This document shows, piece by piece, positions 22,860 to 35,087 of a stretch of DNA of 64,000 nucleotides. Positions within the stretch are counted from its first letter, which is position 1. Each line of letters starts with the position of its first letter. The notes under the pieces are model-generated. The model had not been told where the DNA came from. It did not search any database and worked only from the letters and a program-made list of their open reading frames with translations. The stretch comes from Megalobrama amblycephala (Eukaryota; Chordata; Actinopteri; Cypriniformes; Xenocyprididae), in assembly GCF_018812025.1 (NCBI RefSeq), contig NC_063063.1:7201942-7265941 (forward strand), read 5' to 3'. The translations under genes and the position numbers were made by a program.

Positions 22860-23230
22860 ATATTTTGAAGTCACCCTCCCCAACAGTGTCCTTTGAAATG
22901 TTGTTTTTACAGAACAAATCACAACAATGTTCCTCTTACAAGCCATACTATGGCAATATCTGATGATCTGTGCAGGAAAAATGTTCTGCCGCTGTAAATT
23001 TTTCCATGAGCATAATGCTGCATGCTCACAGAGGGGTAACGTGGGAAGACATATGGATCCAATCAGGAGAGAGGTCCCTTGGGGGTCCGCGCATGCCCCG
23101 AACCGCTGCAACAAAGGCACTGTCCCACATGTTTGAAATGGGACGTAGGAAATCTGAGACTGTGAAATGTGTAGGAATGGATCATGCTTCTCTCCAGGCA
23201 TAAATAACGTCACGCCCCACCCTTCTTTGA
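22860..23230. promoter_or_regulatory. Candidate conserved non-coding element
   Basis: Repeat-free block with balanced base composition. AACAAATCACAACAATG is a paired SOX-like site at 22913-22929. Also present are CCATGAGCATAATGCTGC, a CG-containing core near 23086-23105 and ATAAATAACGTCACG. Frames of 133 and 77 residues run through both strands with no homology that I recognise, which suits a non-coding conserved element better than an exon. Conservation not tested. Confidence 0.4.
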
Positions 23231-23639
23231 AATGGAAATATTACCCACAATCCTCAAATGAAGGTTTTCATCATATGGGTTAAGCCCTTTGGAGAGCTGG
23301 TTAGGGAGTTGATTATAGTCTGTCCACAGTACTGTCTGGTTAGCTGTATTTTTTTGACCCGATGCCATTTTTGAATAATGATGACCGTGACAAATACCGT
23401 AAAAACATCACTGAGATTTCTGATAAATAGCCCTGTATCACATCTATCAGTATTTCAACCAGTGGGTTTCTTTTGCACCACTAGATGGTGTTATTTACCT
23501 GTTTAAAACAGCTCTTTATCTATGTCTGTGCAGCTGTGGTTTTCATTCATTCAGTCAACATCCCATCCAGCCACAAACAAGATCTCACATGTTTGACAGA
23601 AATATACAAGGCAAAATCTCAGAATCTGTTAAATAATAA

Positions 23640-23850
23640 CAGAGTGTAATTACAGTTATTTTTGTAATTCCCCTCAAGGGTTTGGGATTTGGAGTCTAGG
23701 ATCTAACACATGTGTTTTGGAGAACCGCCTTTGTTCGTTCCTTTTGGACTTTGGAAAATGTGAGCCAGCCAAAAACCAAACACATTTATTTCTCGTTCTT
23801 ACTCTCCCTTTCATCTGGGCCTCTTTTTGGCAATAAACACTGTGTTTTTA
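23640..23850. promoter_or_regulatory. Candidate conserved non-coding element
   Basis: Low-repeat block just outside the large nested transposon cluster. It contains GTGTAATTACAG, CGCCTTTGTTCGTTCC (SOX-like CTTTGTT) and GGGCCTCTTTTTGGC. It ends where transposon-like sequence resumes. Confidence 0.35.
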
Positions 23851-24186
23851 ATATTACAAACAGATAGATTTACAATATTAAAATGTCATATTTTTTGATG
23901 TAGTTTAAAAAACATTGGAATCTTTCCCTTGTGAAAAAGGACACTTTAGCATACTTTTAAAATGAGTACTTATTACGGAAATAATGTACTTTAAAATAAT
24001 ATACTCAAGAGTGAACTGAATGTAATGTTTTCAGACACCTAATTGCATGTTATTTAAAATTGACTGAAAATGAATTCTAGTTTAAATTTATATTAAATGC
24101 GATTAGTTGAACTTTAGAGTGCTTTTTTGACCCACATAAAGTACACCTTTATTTCACAATTACTTCTATTGTCTTTGAAATATTGT

Positions 24187-24747
24187 TGAAGGGTTAGTAC
24201 CCTCATTTCGTTCCAAACCCGTAAGACTTGATGTTCATCTTTTTGGTTTATTTATCATTCATCAAAATTGGTTTAACCTCAATTTTATTAAGGGACATGA
24301 GTTCTTTTTGCACAAAGAACATAATAATTTACCACAAATAATTATTTCAAATGCACGTTCAAGAGAGCACCATGACGCATGTGTGTTGTGTTGACACAAG
24401 AGTGGATGTTGTTTTACATGAATGAGATTAATATTTTGTGAATAAAGTGGTAAATTATTATTATTTTTTTTTTTTTTGTGTGCAAACAAAGCATTCACAT
24501 CGCATCATAAAACTGAGGCTAAACCACTGGAGTCACATGGATTACTTTAATGATGTCTTTACTACTTTTCTGGGGCTTGAAAGTGGTAGTTGCGTAGCTG
24601 TCAATAGAGGGACAGAAAGCTCTCGGATTACATTAAAAACATCTTCATTTGTATTCTGAAGATGAACGAAAGTCTTACGGTGTGGAACGACATGAGGGTT
24701 AGTAATAAATGACAGAATTTTCATTTTTGGGTGAACTAACCCTTTAA
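24187..24747. mobile_element. TTAA-type MITE (family A), copy 4
   Basis: The left end AAGGGTTAGTACCCTCATTTC has lost the usual AAAATGAAAATT segment. The right end GGGTGAACTAACCCTTTAA is intact. The arms pair around a loop containing a T run. Inserted in element Z. Confidence 0.75.
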
Positions 24748-24749
24748 GG

Positions 24750-25450
24750 TTAAAGCTGCTGTCAGTAAGATTTGCCTCTTAGTCGCCATCTCTGTTTGAA
24801 ACCTGCAATCGCAGTTTTATTAGGAATTATTATCTTTAAGTGCATTGTGCATCGGCACAGCTCCTCAGTGCGGATGAATCTAATGTCTGCTGTCAGTCAC
24901 CATTCCGGTGCGGATACTGTACTTCAGAATCACAGATTGTAGTCTTGAAGTATGACAAAAGTAGGAATTTTCACCAGAAAATGTCATCTGAACAAGTAAG
25001 TAACATGTCTGACACTTTTGTTCTGACCGACTGAGGGGAAAAGCATTTGGCCTTCAATAAATCACGCCGCCAATGGTGAGTAAATCTAATGATCACTTAA
25101 CTAATATTGCATCAAACCGTGCAAATTATTATTGTTGTTATACTTTGTTCTCAAATTGTTAATGTTAACAACATCAGCATTGCGTGACTGTGTATTTAGT
25201 GTGTATTAGAGTTACCAGATTTCAATTTCTGTAGCCACTCCGCAGTCTGAAGTCTTTTGCTGAATCAAAGACGAACTGCTCCATGCTCGAATTTCCTGCA
25301 GAAATACACCAGTATCTATTTATTATAAAACATTACTACAAGCTTACTGTTCTGAATCGAGCTTAGGTAAGGAGATAGTTTTGAACACTGAAAAAAAAAA
25401 TTGATTTTGGATAATTTTTAACCAAAAGAAGTTACGGACTGCAGCTTTAA
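24750..25450. mobile_element. TTAA-type element N, copy 1
   Basis: The left TTAAAGCTGCTGTCAG and right ACGGACTGCAGCTTTAA are inverted ends. It shares with copy 2 (25643-27913), in reverse, the words GATGAATCTAATG, TTCAGAATCACAGATT and AACATCAGCATTGCGTGAC. No frame of interest. Confidence 0.75.
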
Positions 25451-25642
25451 CTAAAATTTCTAATGTAACTTTGTGTCATCTATTTAAACATATTTGCAAT
25501 TACCCATTTGTAATTAAGTTGCAGTTTAGATATTTAAAATATATTAAATTTAATATTAAATAACACACAATAGTAAATTATAATCACTTACTTTATATGT
25601 GCTGTAGTATGCTAATCCACAAATCAAAATAAATGTACTTCT

Positions 25643-27913
25643 TTAAAGCTGCAGTCCGCAACTTTTTTTGGTTAAAAATTATCCAAAATCAACTTTTGAA
25701 CAAGTACATAAACAGCCAGTGTTCAAAACTATCTAATTATCTTGTCTCGATTCACAGCGGTAAGCTTGTAATAATGTTTTATAATAAGAGCGACATGGCG
25801 GATTTCCGCGGGAAATTCAAGCATGCAGCAGTTCCTCTGTGCGTCATTACGTCACGTCCGTAAACAAAGGAAGGAGTCCCGTCGAGAGGCTAGTCAGTTA
25901 TATTATGTGAGGAAGCTGCCGGTAGCGGCACATTTATAGTCTGTTCTCACAGCAGCTGAAATAATTAAACTTATCATTTTGATGGCGGATTGTAATCCAG
26001 AAAGGTCCAAATGACAATCATCAGTGACAGCTGGAGATTCAGCCGTAGACAAAAAGCAAAAGACTTCGGACTGTGGAGTGCTACAGGAATTGAAATCTAC
26101 AGGTAACGCTAATACACACTAAATACACAGTCACGCAGTGCTGATGTTGTTAACAATAACAATTTGAGAACAATATAACAGTAATAATTTGCACGGTTTG
26201 GCATGATCCGAGCTAAGCAATCGTTAGATTTAATCATCATTGGCAGTGCGATTTATTGTAGGCCTAATGCTTTTAACCTCAGTTGGTCAGAACAAAAGTG
26301 GCAGACATGTTACTTACTTGTTCAGATGTTATTTTCCAGTGAAAATTCTTATATTGGTCATACTTTCAAGATGTAGAACAGGGGTCATCAACTATATTTG
26401 TCCAAGGGCCAGAATTTTTCACTGCAGACACTGTAAGGGCCAGATACTCGTAATATAAAATAAAATTCGAATTGTATCCTAATACTGTATGTTATTATTT
26501 GATATACTAATTCTAATTCCAAATTTATGTTATTTTTTACATATTACCTGTACTGCAGCAAGCCACCAGGGGGCGATAGCGATATTTTAGGCTTCATATT
26601 TGTGAGGCTTTCAAGCTGTCCATCACTGTCACGCAATTGTGCGCAAATCCCAGGCAAGGAAAATTTTGACATTTGTGAAAAAATGAGCACGTGAAACAAT
26701 AAAAGATGTTCAATGAGAGAACGCGTTTATCGTCATTCTTGACTGAAGGCAGGCTATGGCACAAGCTACTTTTCAGAAGGCTTTTTGTTTCGTTAGATTA
26801 AAAATAAAAAACGGTTCTCATTCCCCCTTGAATAAGGCCGGCGACACACTGGCTGCGTGAGCGTCTCAGCTGCGTGGCGTGTCCGTTTTATTTCGGCTCC
26901 CATATTTAACAGGTTGGAGTTTGCACACTGAGACATGCGTCTCAGGCGCGCTCGAGCCACGCAGAAACGCGTGCATGCTAGAAATAGAACCGACGCGTGT
27001 TCCAGCAACGGGAGTGTTCTCTGGCTAGAGCGCAGAACAGCGGAGTTTGTGCATGTCTGAGCTTGTGTTTTGTTGCTTTGACATTGTGGAAAATAGAATA
27101 ATAGACAAAATGTATTAGCATTTTTACCCGTTATTATCAATCTAAATTAATCTCGTTTTTAATTTAACTTAATTTCGTTTTTCTTTGTTTAAATTTCTGT
27201 GTCAATTTGTTAGTCAGAAAATTATTAGACTACCTTAAAAGTATTGCTTAATTTAACAGACCTGTGTGTGTGCGTTTATATCACTAGTGCAGTGTCCGTT
27301 CTCGGAGCATAAGCCCTGCCCGCGTGAGGTGCGCCGCTTCCCGCTCGCGCTGCTCTAACTGTAGTTTACTAAAAGTTTATTAATTCTGAATGTGTCGCGT
27401 CTCGCGTGTCCATCTATATTGCACCAAATGCGACACTGCACTCCCCTGTGAAGTCGATTGGATGAACGGTTCTCGAAATAATAAAAATGCAAACGGATAT
27501 ACAGACACAGATTCCTGCCTTTATTAGAGAGAAAAATATGTTCAGCCCCTCTCTCCGAAGCTTCGAATAGTCGATGTTCATCAAAAAATGGTATTCGGAC
27601 CAGCCCTAAACTTTTTCCTCTTACAAGGCTATTCCTGAATTCAGTATTATTCTGGGGGCCGGATGGAAATCTCTGGCGGGCCGAATTTGGCCCGCGGGCC
27701 GCCAGTTGACGTTGCATGATGTAGAATCTGTGATTCTGAAGTTCAGTATCCACACCGGTGCGGTGACTGACAGCAAGCATTAGATTCATCCGCGCTGACG
27801 AGCTGTGCCGAAGGCACAATGCACGTACAGATAACTGTTCCACATATGACTGCAATCGCATGTTTCAAACAGAGATGGCGACAAAGAGGAAAAACTGCGG
27901 ACAGCAGCTTTAA
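25643..27913. mobile_element. TTAA-type element N, copy 2, interrupted by a hAT element
   Basis: Termini TTAAAGCTGCAGTCCGC and CGGACAGCAGCTTTAA. It contains a CpG-rich stretch with CGACATGGCGGATTTCC and the CRE-like TTACGTCACG (about 25847-25856), a promoter-like composition. It is split at 26379-27718. The 168-residue frame on the minus strand crosses the inner boundary and is therefore accidental. Confidence 0.77.
26379..27718. mobile_element. hAT element with CAGGGGTCATCAACT terminus
   Basis: The left CAGGGGTCATCAACT is matched imperfectly by the right AGTTGACGTTGCATG. The flanking 8-bp duplication ATGTAGAA (26371-26378 and 27719-27726) is exact. A GGGCCGG/GGCCCGCGGGCC block lies near each end, as in the relative at 9282-10361. 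Inside are further fragments, including one that starts GCCGGCGACACACTGGC (26838) and one that ends ATTCGGACCAGCCCTA (27607). Confidence 0.8.
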
Positions 27914-28055
27914 AGCACAACAAAAATTTATTAAAACAATAATTTAAAATGTAATTTAAAGTAAAACTTTTAATTTGACATTACAAAGTTAACTTTTAAA
28001 GTGTACTTAAGTGTGCTAAGAAACAATCATAAAAGAGTACTGTCTTTAAGTACCC

Positions 28056-28987
28056 TTAAAGGGTTAGTTGACCCAAAAATTGAAAATCACCCCATGATTT
28101 ACTCACCCTCAAGCCATCCTAGGTGTATATGACTTTCTTCTTTCAAACGAACACAGTCGGAGTTATAATAAATAATGTCCTGGTTCTTCCAAACATTATA
28201 ATGGCTGTAAATAAAGGATGAGATTTTGAAGCCCAAAAAAGTGCATCCATCCATCTTAAAAGATACACATACGGCTCTGGGGGTTAATAAAGGCCTTCTG
28301 AAGCAAAGCAATGTGTTTGTTAAGAAAAATATCCATATTTAAAACTTTAAAAGCTAAAATAACTAGCTTCCGGCAGACGGCCGTACGAACTGATTTACGG
28401 CGAAAGAGTGAACTCTGACCCGACACATGACGTATTGACAAACACAGAAGCACAGAGGAGAGAGCAAAACAAAACACCGGTCACGAATTAGAAGTCTAAA
28501 ATGATCATTTTTAAAGAGAAATATTGGACGATTTCGATATAAGAGAAGAGGAGCTTGTGTTTGTTGTCCAGCCCTATTTGTTTGAACAGCCAGAGTCGTC
28601 AAAGCTTACGATACTCCTACTTCACGTCAAGGGTCAGTCTTTTGGCATAAAGTCGATGTGCATATGGCTGTCTGCCAGAAGCTAGATATTTTTAGTTTTA
28701 AATATGGATTTTTTCTTACACAAACGGATCGCTTCGCTTCAGATGGCCTTTATTAAAACCCCAGAGCCATATGGATATCTTTTATGATGGATGGATGCAC
28801 ATTTTTGGGCTTCAAAATCTCATCCTCTATTCAACTGCCATTATAAATCTTGGAAAAGCCCAGGACATGATTTAATATAACTCAGACTCATCTGGAAGAA
28901 AACAAAGCCATATAAAACTAGGATGGTTTGAGGGTGAATAAATCTGGGTGAAAAATAATTTTTATTTTTATGTGAACTATGCCTTAA
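28056..28987. mobile_element. TTAA-type palindromic element M, copy 1
   Basis: The left TTAAAGGGTTAGTTGACCC and right arm ending GTGAACTATGCCTTAA are inverted, with arms of several hundred bases. The loop has a coding-like strip (28521-28598) reading ...DDFDIREEE...QPYLFEQPE. This resembles the strip in copy 3 (45943-46017) but has no start codon here. A TGACGTA CRE-like word is at about 28428. Confidence 0.77.
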
Positions 28988-29104
28988 AGTGGCCTTTTAT
29001 TTCATTAAAATTATATTATCTGCAAGTATAGTTTTTTTTTTTTTTTTTTTTTTCAAAATGTACTTTCAATACAATTAAGGTCACTTCTTTTTTTACAAGG
29101 GTCT

Positions 29105-29330
29105 GGATGGAATTCAAGTTTAATCTCACATACTTTCCTGAAAATGACATGTTTACAATGTATTTCTTGGTGTTGATGGTGTAGTGTTTCCAGGTGGGCT
29201 CAGTTGTATGAACAGGCCTGTGTGAAGCACTGGCAGTCAGCGAAAGGAACTCTTCCTCACCACATGGCTCTTTTAAAAGGTTTCTCAATTCAGGGCATGA
29301 AGTGCTTTCCCACACTGTACACCACAATGT
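29105..29330. promoter_or_regulatory. Candidate conserved non-coding element
   Basis: Immediately after element Z comes repeat-free sequence with GAATTCAAGTTTAATCTC, ACATGTTTACAATG (forkhead/SOX-like) and AACAGGCCTGTGTGAAGCAC. The 103-residue minus-strand frame here runs into poly-lysine from the T tract and is not convincing as a gene. Confidence 0.32.
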
Positions 29331-30728
29331 CAGCTTTTATTGCGCCTCTCTTTGATTGGAGATGAGAAGGACGCAGAGTTTTGCAGATGTCAAGGTACAT
29401 TGCAGTCTGTCCCTAAAGGTTGCGTACCTCTCACAAAGGGTCACTCTCAAAGATCCAGATTTCCAAACACGGACAACAAAGAGGCCATAACTGTGCCACA
29501 GCAGAGCTGGGGAATAAATGGGGAAGTCTTAACAGAAATGCCATTGAGTAAGACTGCCTGGAAATGTCACAATGTAATAAGAGTGTTTGTTATTTGTGGT
29601 CATTTCATACAGGCTTGGCAGCACATCTGAGGGAACCTTGGAAAACATCTAGATCTGAGCTTCTTGAAGCAATGGCCCTCTTCAGTGCAGTGTCTGCCTC
29701 TTTATACCCCCAAGTCTCTTATTGTTCATTGTTTCCTCAGTTGTCAGACTGCATTTCAAAATGTGAGTTTATGTTATTACCCTCTACAAAAGTATGCAAA
29801 AATACAGCCCAATACTGTGTTAATATGAGGAAATGATTTTTCACAGGTGTTGTACATGTATTTTGAATTACACATTCAGTTGCATTGTGTTGTGTTTTAG
29901 AGTTGATGGAAACTTTACAGAAAATTTGGTAATTTTCTGCCAGAAATTAGTCCAGTTTTTCTACTGATATTATTATATTATAATGTACCATGTTCTTATT
30001 TAGAAAGCCTATATTCTATATGGTAATCTATTGTGGCTTGAACCACAATACTGTGGCTTGTGGCCACAATAACACCCCTGCATTTGGGTTTGTGGATGGC
30101 GCTGGAACCTTTTTGGGTAATGTTTGCCTCATAGACATGCTTTCTGCGGCTCCTTGTGGAATCGATTTGCTTCCTGTTGAGGATAAATTAACCACTAAGC
30201 ATAGATAGACCTAAAGTTAAATGCAGAAGGCAGCTGATTCTTATATGACGGCCACAGGAATGTCACTGTGCTAAAACACATGCAGAACTGTCCAATCTGG
30301 GATGTTTTATGAATGGATTCCAGAAAGCATATTCCAGTGGTATATATTAGTGATATTTGCCAAGGCAAGCATCACTATTATTATTGCCTATAAAAAACCC
30401 ACCTTAAAGGTAGGGTTGGCAATTTGTTTTATAAACACTTTTTGTTATACTGGTTGAAACTCTCTTCACATCCTGATAGCAATCAATAATAGAAGTAGCA
30501 GACAACCAAATGCGTACTCATATTTGCCTGCTTTGGACAGTCACGGAAACACTGCGCATTGTATATAAACAGTAAATTCAGCGTTTGAGAGGAAATATGT
30601 CAAATGGTGACAGAAAATGTGACAATTTGAGTGAAGAAGGTACTGTTTCATTCTTACCTTTATAGTCCTGAAATGATTGTTGCTATAGAGGAAGTGGAAG
30701 TCATTTTGATTAAAGATTATATGGACAC

Positions 30729-30734
<6 letters not shown>
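29331..30734. other. Intergenic, nothing firmly recognised
   Basis: Low-repeat sequence. Small frames at 29340-29836 have no motif that I know. Part of it may be regulatory, but I see no anchor. Confidence 0.4.

Positions 30735-30808
<74 letters not shown>
30735..30808. repeat. (TA)n microsatellite
   Basis: About 70 bp of AT dinucleotides. The Tc1 element at 30813 follows directly, consistent with Tc1 insertion at TA. Confidence 0.95.
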
Positions 30809-30812
<4 letters not shown>

Positions 30813-31745
30813 TATACTGACAAAAGTTTTGGGACGTCTGCCTTTACGTGCACATGAACTTTAATGACATGCCATTCTTAATCCGTAGGGTTTAATATGG
30901 AGTTGGCCCACCCTTTGCAGCTATAACAGCTTCAACTCTTCTGGAAAGGCTTTCCACAAGGTTTAGGAGTGTGTTTATGGGAATTTTTGACCATTCTTCT
31001 CGAAGCGCATTTGTGAGGTCAGGCAGTGATGTTGGCGAGAAGGCCTGGCTCGCAGTCTCCGCTCTAATTCATCCCAAAGGTGTTCTATCGGGTTGAGGTC
31101 AGGACTCTGAGCAGGCCAGTCAAGTTACTCCACACCAAACTCGCTCATCCATGTCTTTATGGACCTTGCTTTGTGCACTGGTGCATAGTCATGTTGGAAC
31201 AGGAAGGGGCCATCCCCAAACTGTTCCCACAAAGTTGGGAGCATGAAATTGTCCAAAATGTCTTGGTATGCTGAAGCATTAAGAGTTCCTTTCGCTGGAA
31301 CTAAGAGGCCAAGCCCAAACCCTGAAAAACAACCCCACACCATAATCCCCCTCCACCAAACTTTACACTTGGCACAATGCAGTCAGGCAAGTACCGTTCT
31401 CCTGGCAACCACCAAACCTAGACTCGTCCATTGGATTGCCAGATAGAGAAGTGTGATTCGTCACTCCAGAGAGCACGTCTCGACTGCTCTAGAGTCCAGT
31501 GGCGGTGTGCTTTACACCGCTGCATCTGACGCTTTGCATTGAACTTGGTGATGTAAAGCTTAGATTCAGCTGCTCGGCCATGGAAACCCATTCAATGAAG
31601 CTCTCTACGCACTGTTCTTGAGCTAATCTGAAGGCCACACGAAGTTTGGAGGTCTGTAGCTATTGACTCTGCAGAAAGTTGGCAACCTCAGCATGCGCTG
31701 ACCTCCGCTCTGTGATTTTACCGTGGCCTACCCCTTAATGGCTGA
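30813..31745 (-). mobile_element. Tc1/mariner element K, truncated
   Basis: One terminus, TATACTGACAAAAGTTTTGG, is present at 30813. The other end is missing, and the element stops in transposase sequence at about 31740 (CCGTGGCCTACCCC). The coding strand is minus, so the 5' part of the element (N-terminal DNA-binding region and its terminal repeat) is lost. Confidence 0.82.
31030..31740 (-). pseudogene. Tc1-type transposase pseudogene, C-terminal part
   Basis: Minus-strand peptides include [21 protein letters not shown] (second catalytic Asp) and [11 protein letters not shown] (catalytic Glu region), in DD34E order. A TAA stop at 31125-31127 falls between the last two motifs, and a frame change lies near 31344 in a C run. 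The N-terminal part is absent. It is not functional. Confidence 0.8.
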
Positions 31746-32584
31746 GTTGTCAATTTTGATTTGATGCATATAGACTTGCATTGATTTACCAGAGTTATCA
31801 ACATCGCAAATCTAGTAAAGTTATATTTGCTGTCATCTTCCTATCTATGATGACTTCTGCTTCTGAGAACCCCGGAAATGTGAAAAAGGTTCATCATAGA
31901 CACGTGAAGTGGATCAGTCACTTAAGTAACCACACAGAACACCAGTAAACCACTTAGCAACACCCACAACACCCTATAGTTTCTCGTGGCAGTGTGTTTT
32001 GCACAGGCAAACCCCACTCACATTTTCTTTAGGGAAAAAAATAATAAAGTCAATAACAGTAATAAAGTCAATCATCTGCTCTCCAAGTATCTGACACCAG
32101 GTATGCCTCAGTTCTCAAGGCTATTTGCATCAGTATTTACATAATTTAAATTTGCCTGTGCAACATTCAAATTTAGTTTTGTTTTCTATTTTTTATGTTC
32201 AGATGACTAAAGTGTGTCATATGTGCTTGGGATTACTAAGCAGAAACTTTTGGTTGGAATAATGTGTCATACTGTAAGTTGCACTAGTTCCCATAGCTTC
32301 TGTTGAGTATGGCAACATCAAGGTCATGGGTCTGATTTCCCAGGGAAGCATTAGCTGATAAAATGTATTCTTTGAATGATTAATGCTTCGCATCTGCCAA
32401 ATGCTCCCTTGTGAACAAGAAGTATAAAAAAAAAACATAATAATAAATTAAATCATAATACTTTAAAGATAAACTTTTAATCATCTTTTGTCATGCTACT
32501 TATCTTGATGTGCTGAATAAATTGCAACTTCGTCATTACAAAAAAATTCAACAGAAATTTCATTAAAGTATTTTTTAATTTACC
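31746..32584. other. Intergenic with repeat traces
   Basis: AACCACACAGAACACCAG and TAGCAACACCCACAACACC (about 31935-31975) are short remnants of a common fish repeat. From about 32450 the words CTTTTAATCATCTTTTGTC belong to element Z, reversed, and they continue after the Angel element, at 32920-33060. Confidence 0.45.
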
Positions 32585-32917
32585 TTAAAGGGATAGTTCA
32601 CCCAAAAATGAAAATTTAGTCATCATTTACTCACCCTCAAGTTAAACCTGTATGAGTTTCTTTCTTCTGATGAATATAAGATATTTTAAAAAATGTTGGT
32701 AACCACACAGTTAACGCCACCCATTGACTTGCATAGAAGGAAAAAATAAATACCATGGAAGTCAATGGGTGCCACCAACTGTGTGGTTACCAACATTTTT
32801 TTTAAAAATATCTTATTTTGTGTTCAACAGAAGAATGAAACTCATACCGGTTCGGAACAACCATGGGGGTGAGTAAATGATGACTAAATTTTCATTTTTG
32901 AGTGAACTATCCCTTTA
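32585..32917. mobile_element. Angel-type palindromic MITE, copy 2
   Basis: The left TTAAAGGGATAGTTCACCC and right GAGTGAACTATCCCTTTA are inverted. The arms include TTGGTAACCACACAGTT and its complement, and GTCAATGGGTG with its complement. It is a near-complete hairpin of 333 bp, inserted in a fragment of element Z. Confidence 0.88.
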
Positions 32918-33059
32918 TATGTCAGTTTATTCAGTACTCTTTAACCATATTTCAAAGACAATAGAAGTAATTATGAAATTAGCCTATCTTTATATGTAAG
33001 TCCTACCGAAGTGGGTCAGAAAGCACTCTTAATTTTAACTAATACATTTTCATTTAATT

Positions 33060-34140
33060 GTAAATATCATGAAATTTACAGTCATGAAACATTGCATTCT
33101 GTTCACACTTCAATAAATTATATATATAATATTTTTTCTTTTGCTTTACCCACAATACATTAATAAAAACATCAGGGCAAAATGTGCCATGAAAATAATT
33201 TGTAATAGTCTCCTTACTGTCCAGAAATAGGCTCAATGTATCCAAAATATAATTTCTTATTTTATACTTTGACTTTTTGGTGTGAAATATGGCTGCATGT
33301 AAGAGTCACCCAATGATGCAAGAGATCACAGTGTGAATAAGCGTCAAGGTCACATGTGTAGCCTACTATAACATGATCAGTGACCACAAACTGACCAAAC
33401 AAATCAGCTGTGACATCATTCCTGATTCACATGAAATCCACAGTGTTAGGTCGATTCATGCACTTTTGCAGTACTTCCCCATAATGCTTTAGGGAAATTT
33501 AATTTCCTCATTGAAATGCTTCTTAAATAGCCACTAGGTGTCATCCTATGGACACAGATTCTGTGCAAGCCAACTCAAAATGTTGTGTGTTGAGTCCACA
33601 CAGTTTGTCTGTCCACCCACAGTTCCCTGTTGAAAGACCCATTCTGATAATATATTTGGTGTATTTGTCTATAATGAGGCTGAAGCTTATTTAGTCTAAT
33701 GTGAGGGCAGTTTTCATGCTCACACACTATTTTTGGTCTGAAATCATTGTTGTTGTTGAAACCACTGTTGTGGTTCATAATTCACTTGACCTTAGGTGTA
33801 AATGAGACTAATCGTTCTGTACATTCTGAATGAAATGGCTGCATGTTCTTTCTTTTTTCATCTGCTAGCTGCTATTGCTAGTCAGATGCAGATTGTATTG
33901 TTGAGAGCATTTCAGTGGACAAGTGTTGGTCGAGTGTCAGCATTGTTTTTGGTTCCATTCTTCCTGGATGAGAAAACTGTACATTTTAAAACATGAATAC
34001 CTGCTAAAAGATAGGCGTACTTTTAGGCGTACACTAGCATACAGATGTTAGCATAAAGCTAACAGGCTTGAACTAAACATCACAAAACTCTAATTAGAAA
34101 ATGACAAATCAGTGTAAAGGTCTAAAACACACTAAGTGAC
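33060..34140. other. Intergenic, nothing firmly recognised
   Basis: Repeat-poor. GCGTCAAGGTCACATGTG (33341-33358) matches an extended nuclear-receptor half-site (TCAAGGTCA) beside an E-box. This is a single-site observation only. Confidence 0.35.
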
Positions 34141-35087
34141 TTAAAGGGATATTTCACCCAAAAAAAAATGAAAATTACCCCATGATTTACTCACCCTCAA
34201 GCCATCCTTGGTGTATATGACATTCTTCTTTCAGACGAATACAAGTCGGAGTTATATTAAATAATGTCCAGGTTAATCCATGCTTTATAATGGGAGTGGA
34301 TGGTGGCTCAAATTCTAAAGACCCATCCATCATAAATGTACTCCACACGGCTCCGAGGGATTGATAAAGGTCTTCTGAAGCAAAGCGATGCGTTTGTGTA
34401 AGAAAAATATCCATTTTTTAAAACTTTATAAACTGTAATCTCTAGCTTCCACTAACCATCATACGCGCGTTCACAAGAGAGTGGCGTCCCAGTTTATGAG
34501 GTAGAACGCAGGCGCAGTGTGAGCTCCAGTGAGAATATGCTAGAATACGGTCATTTCCGTATTTCCGTATTTCCGCATTTCCGTCTCCACAGTTCTGTTG
34601 TTTGTGCCACTGCTCCTAATCCTAATTTTGTACTTTTAAATTGTGACCGGTATTTTGTTTTGCTCTCTCCTCTGTGCTTCCTTGTTCGTCACCGGAGCTC
34701 ACACTGTGCCTGCGTCCTATGTCATAAGCTGGGATGCCACTCTTTCGTGAACGCGCGTATGACGGTTAGCAGAAGCTAGAGATTACAGTTTATAAAGTTT
34801 TAAATAGGGATATTTTTCTTACACAAACGCATTGATTCGCTTCAGAAGGCCTTTAATAACCCCCTGGAGCCGTGTGGACTTCTTTTATAATGGATGGGTG
34901 CAATTTTTTGGACTTCAAATTTTGGGCCACCATCCACTCCCATTATAAAGCATGGATTAGCCTGGACATTATCTAATATAACTCCAAATGTATTCGTCTG
35001 AAAGAAGAAAGTCTTATACACCTAGGATGGCTTGAGGGTGAGTAAATCATGGGGTAATTTTCATTTTTGGGTGAACTATCTATTTAA
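34141..35087. mobile_element. TTAA-type palindromic element M, copy 2
   Basis: The left TTAAAGGGATATTTCACCC and right GGGTGAACTATCTATTTAA are inverted, with arms of about 380 bp (GATTTACTCACCCTCAAGCC and complement). The loop (about 34520-34680) has a short TTTCCGTA tandem and lacks the FEPE-type coding strip seen in copies 1 and 3. Confidence 0.82.

Larger units (their letters stand above)
23926..29101. mobile_element. DNA element Z, copy 1, split into five pieces by four insertions
   Basis: Left end CCCTTGTGAAAAAGGAC at 23926 and right end CACTTCTTTTTTTACAAGGG at 29101. The intervening Z pieces (about 23926-24186, 25451-25642, 27914-28055 and 28988-29101, plus a few bases between insertions) follow the order of the less disturbed copy at 60970-62551. 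The insertions are the TTAA-type elements at 24187, 24750, 25643 and 28056. Confidence 0.72.

Noticed and set aside
22812..23213. 133-codon minus-strand frame with overlapping plus-strand frames
   Set aside because: No start context, domain or splice pattern. Frames are open on both strands over one low-stop block, which suits non-coding constraint better.
27355..27861. 168-codon minus-strand frame
   Set aside because: It crosses the boundary between the hAT element and element N, including the TSD at 27719-27726, so it cannot be an old gene. No domain is recognisable.
30541..30864. Frames of alternating Tyr-Ile across the TA repeat
   Set aside because: Translation of a microsatellite.
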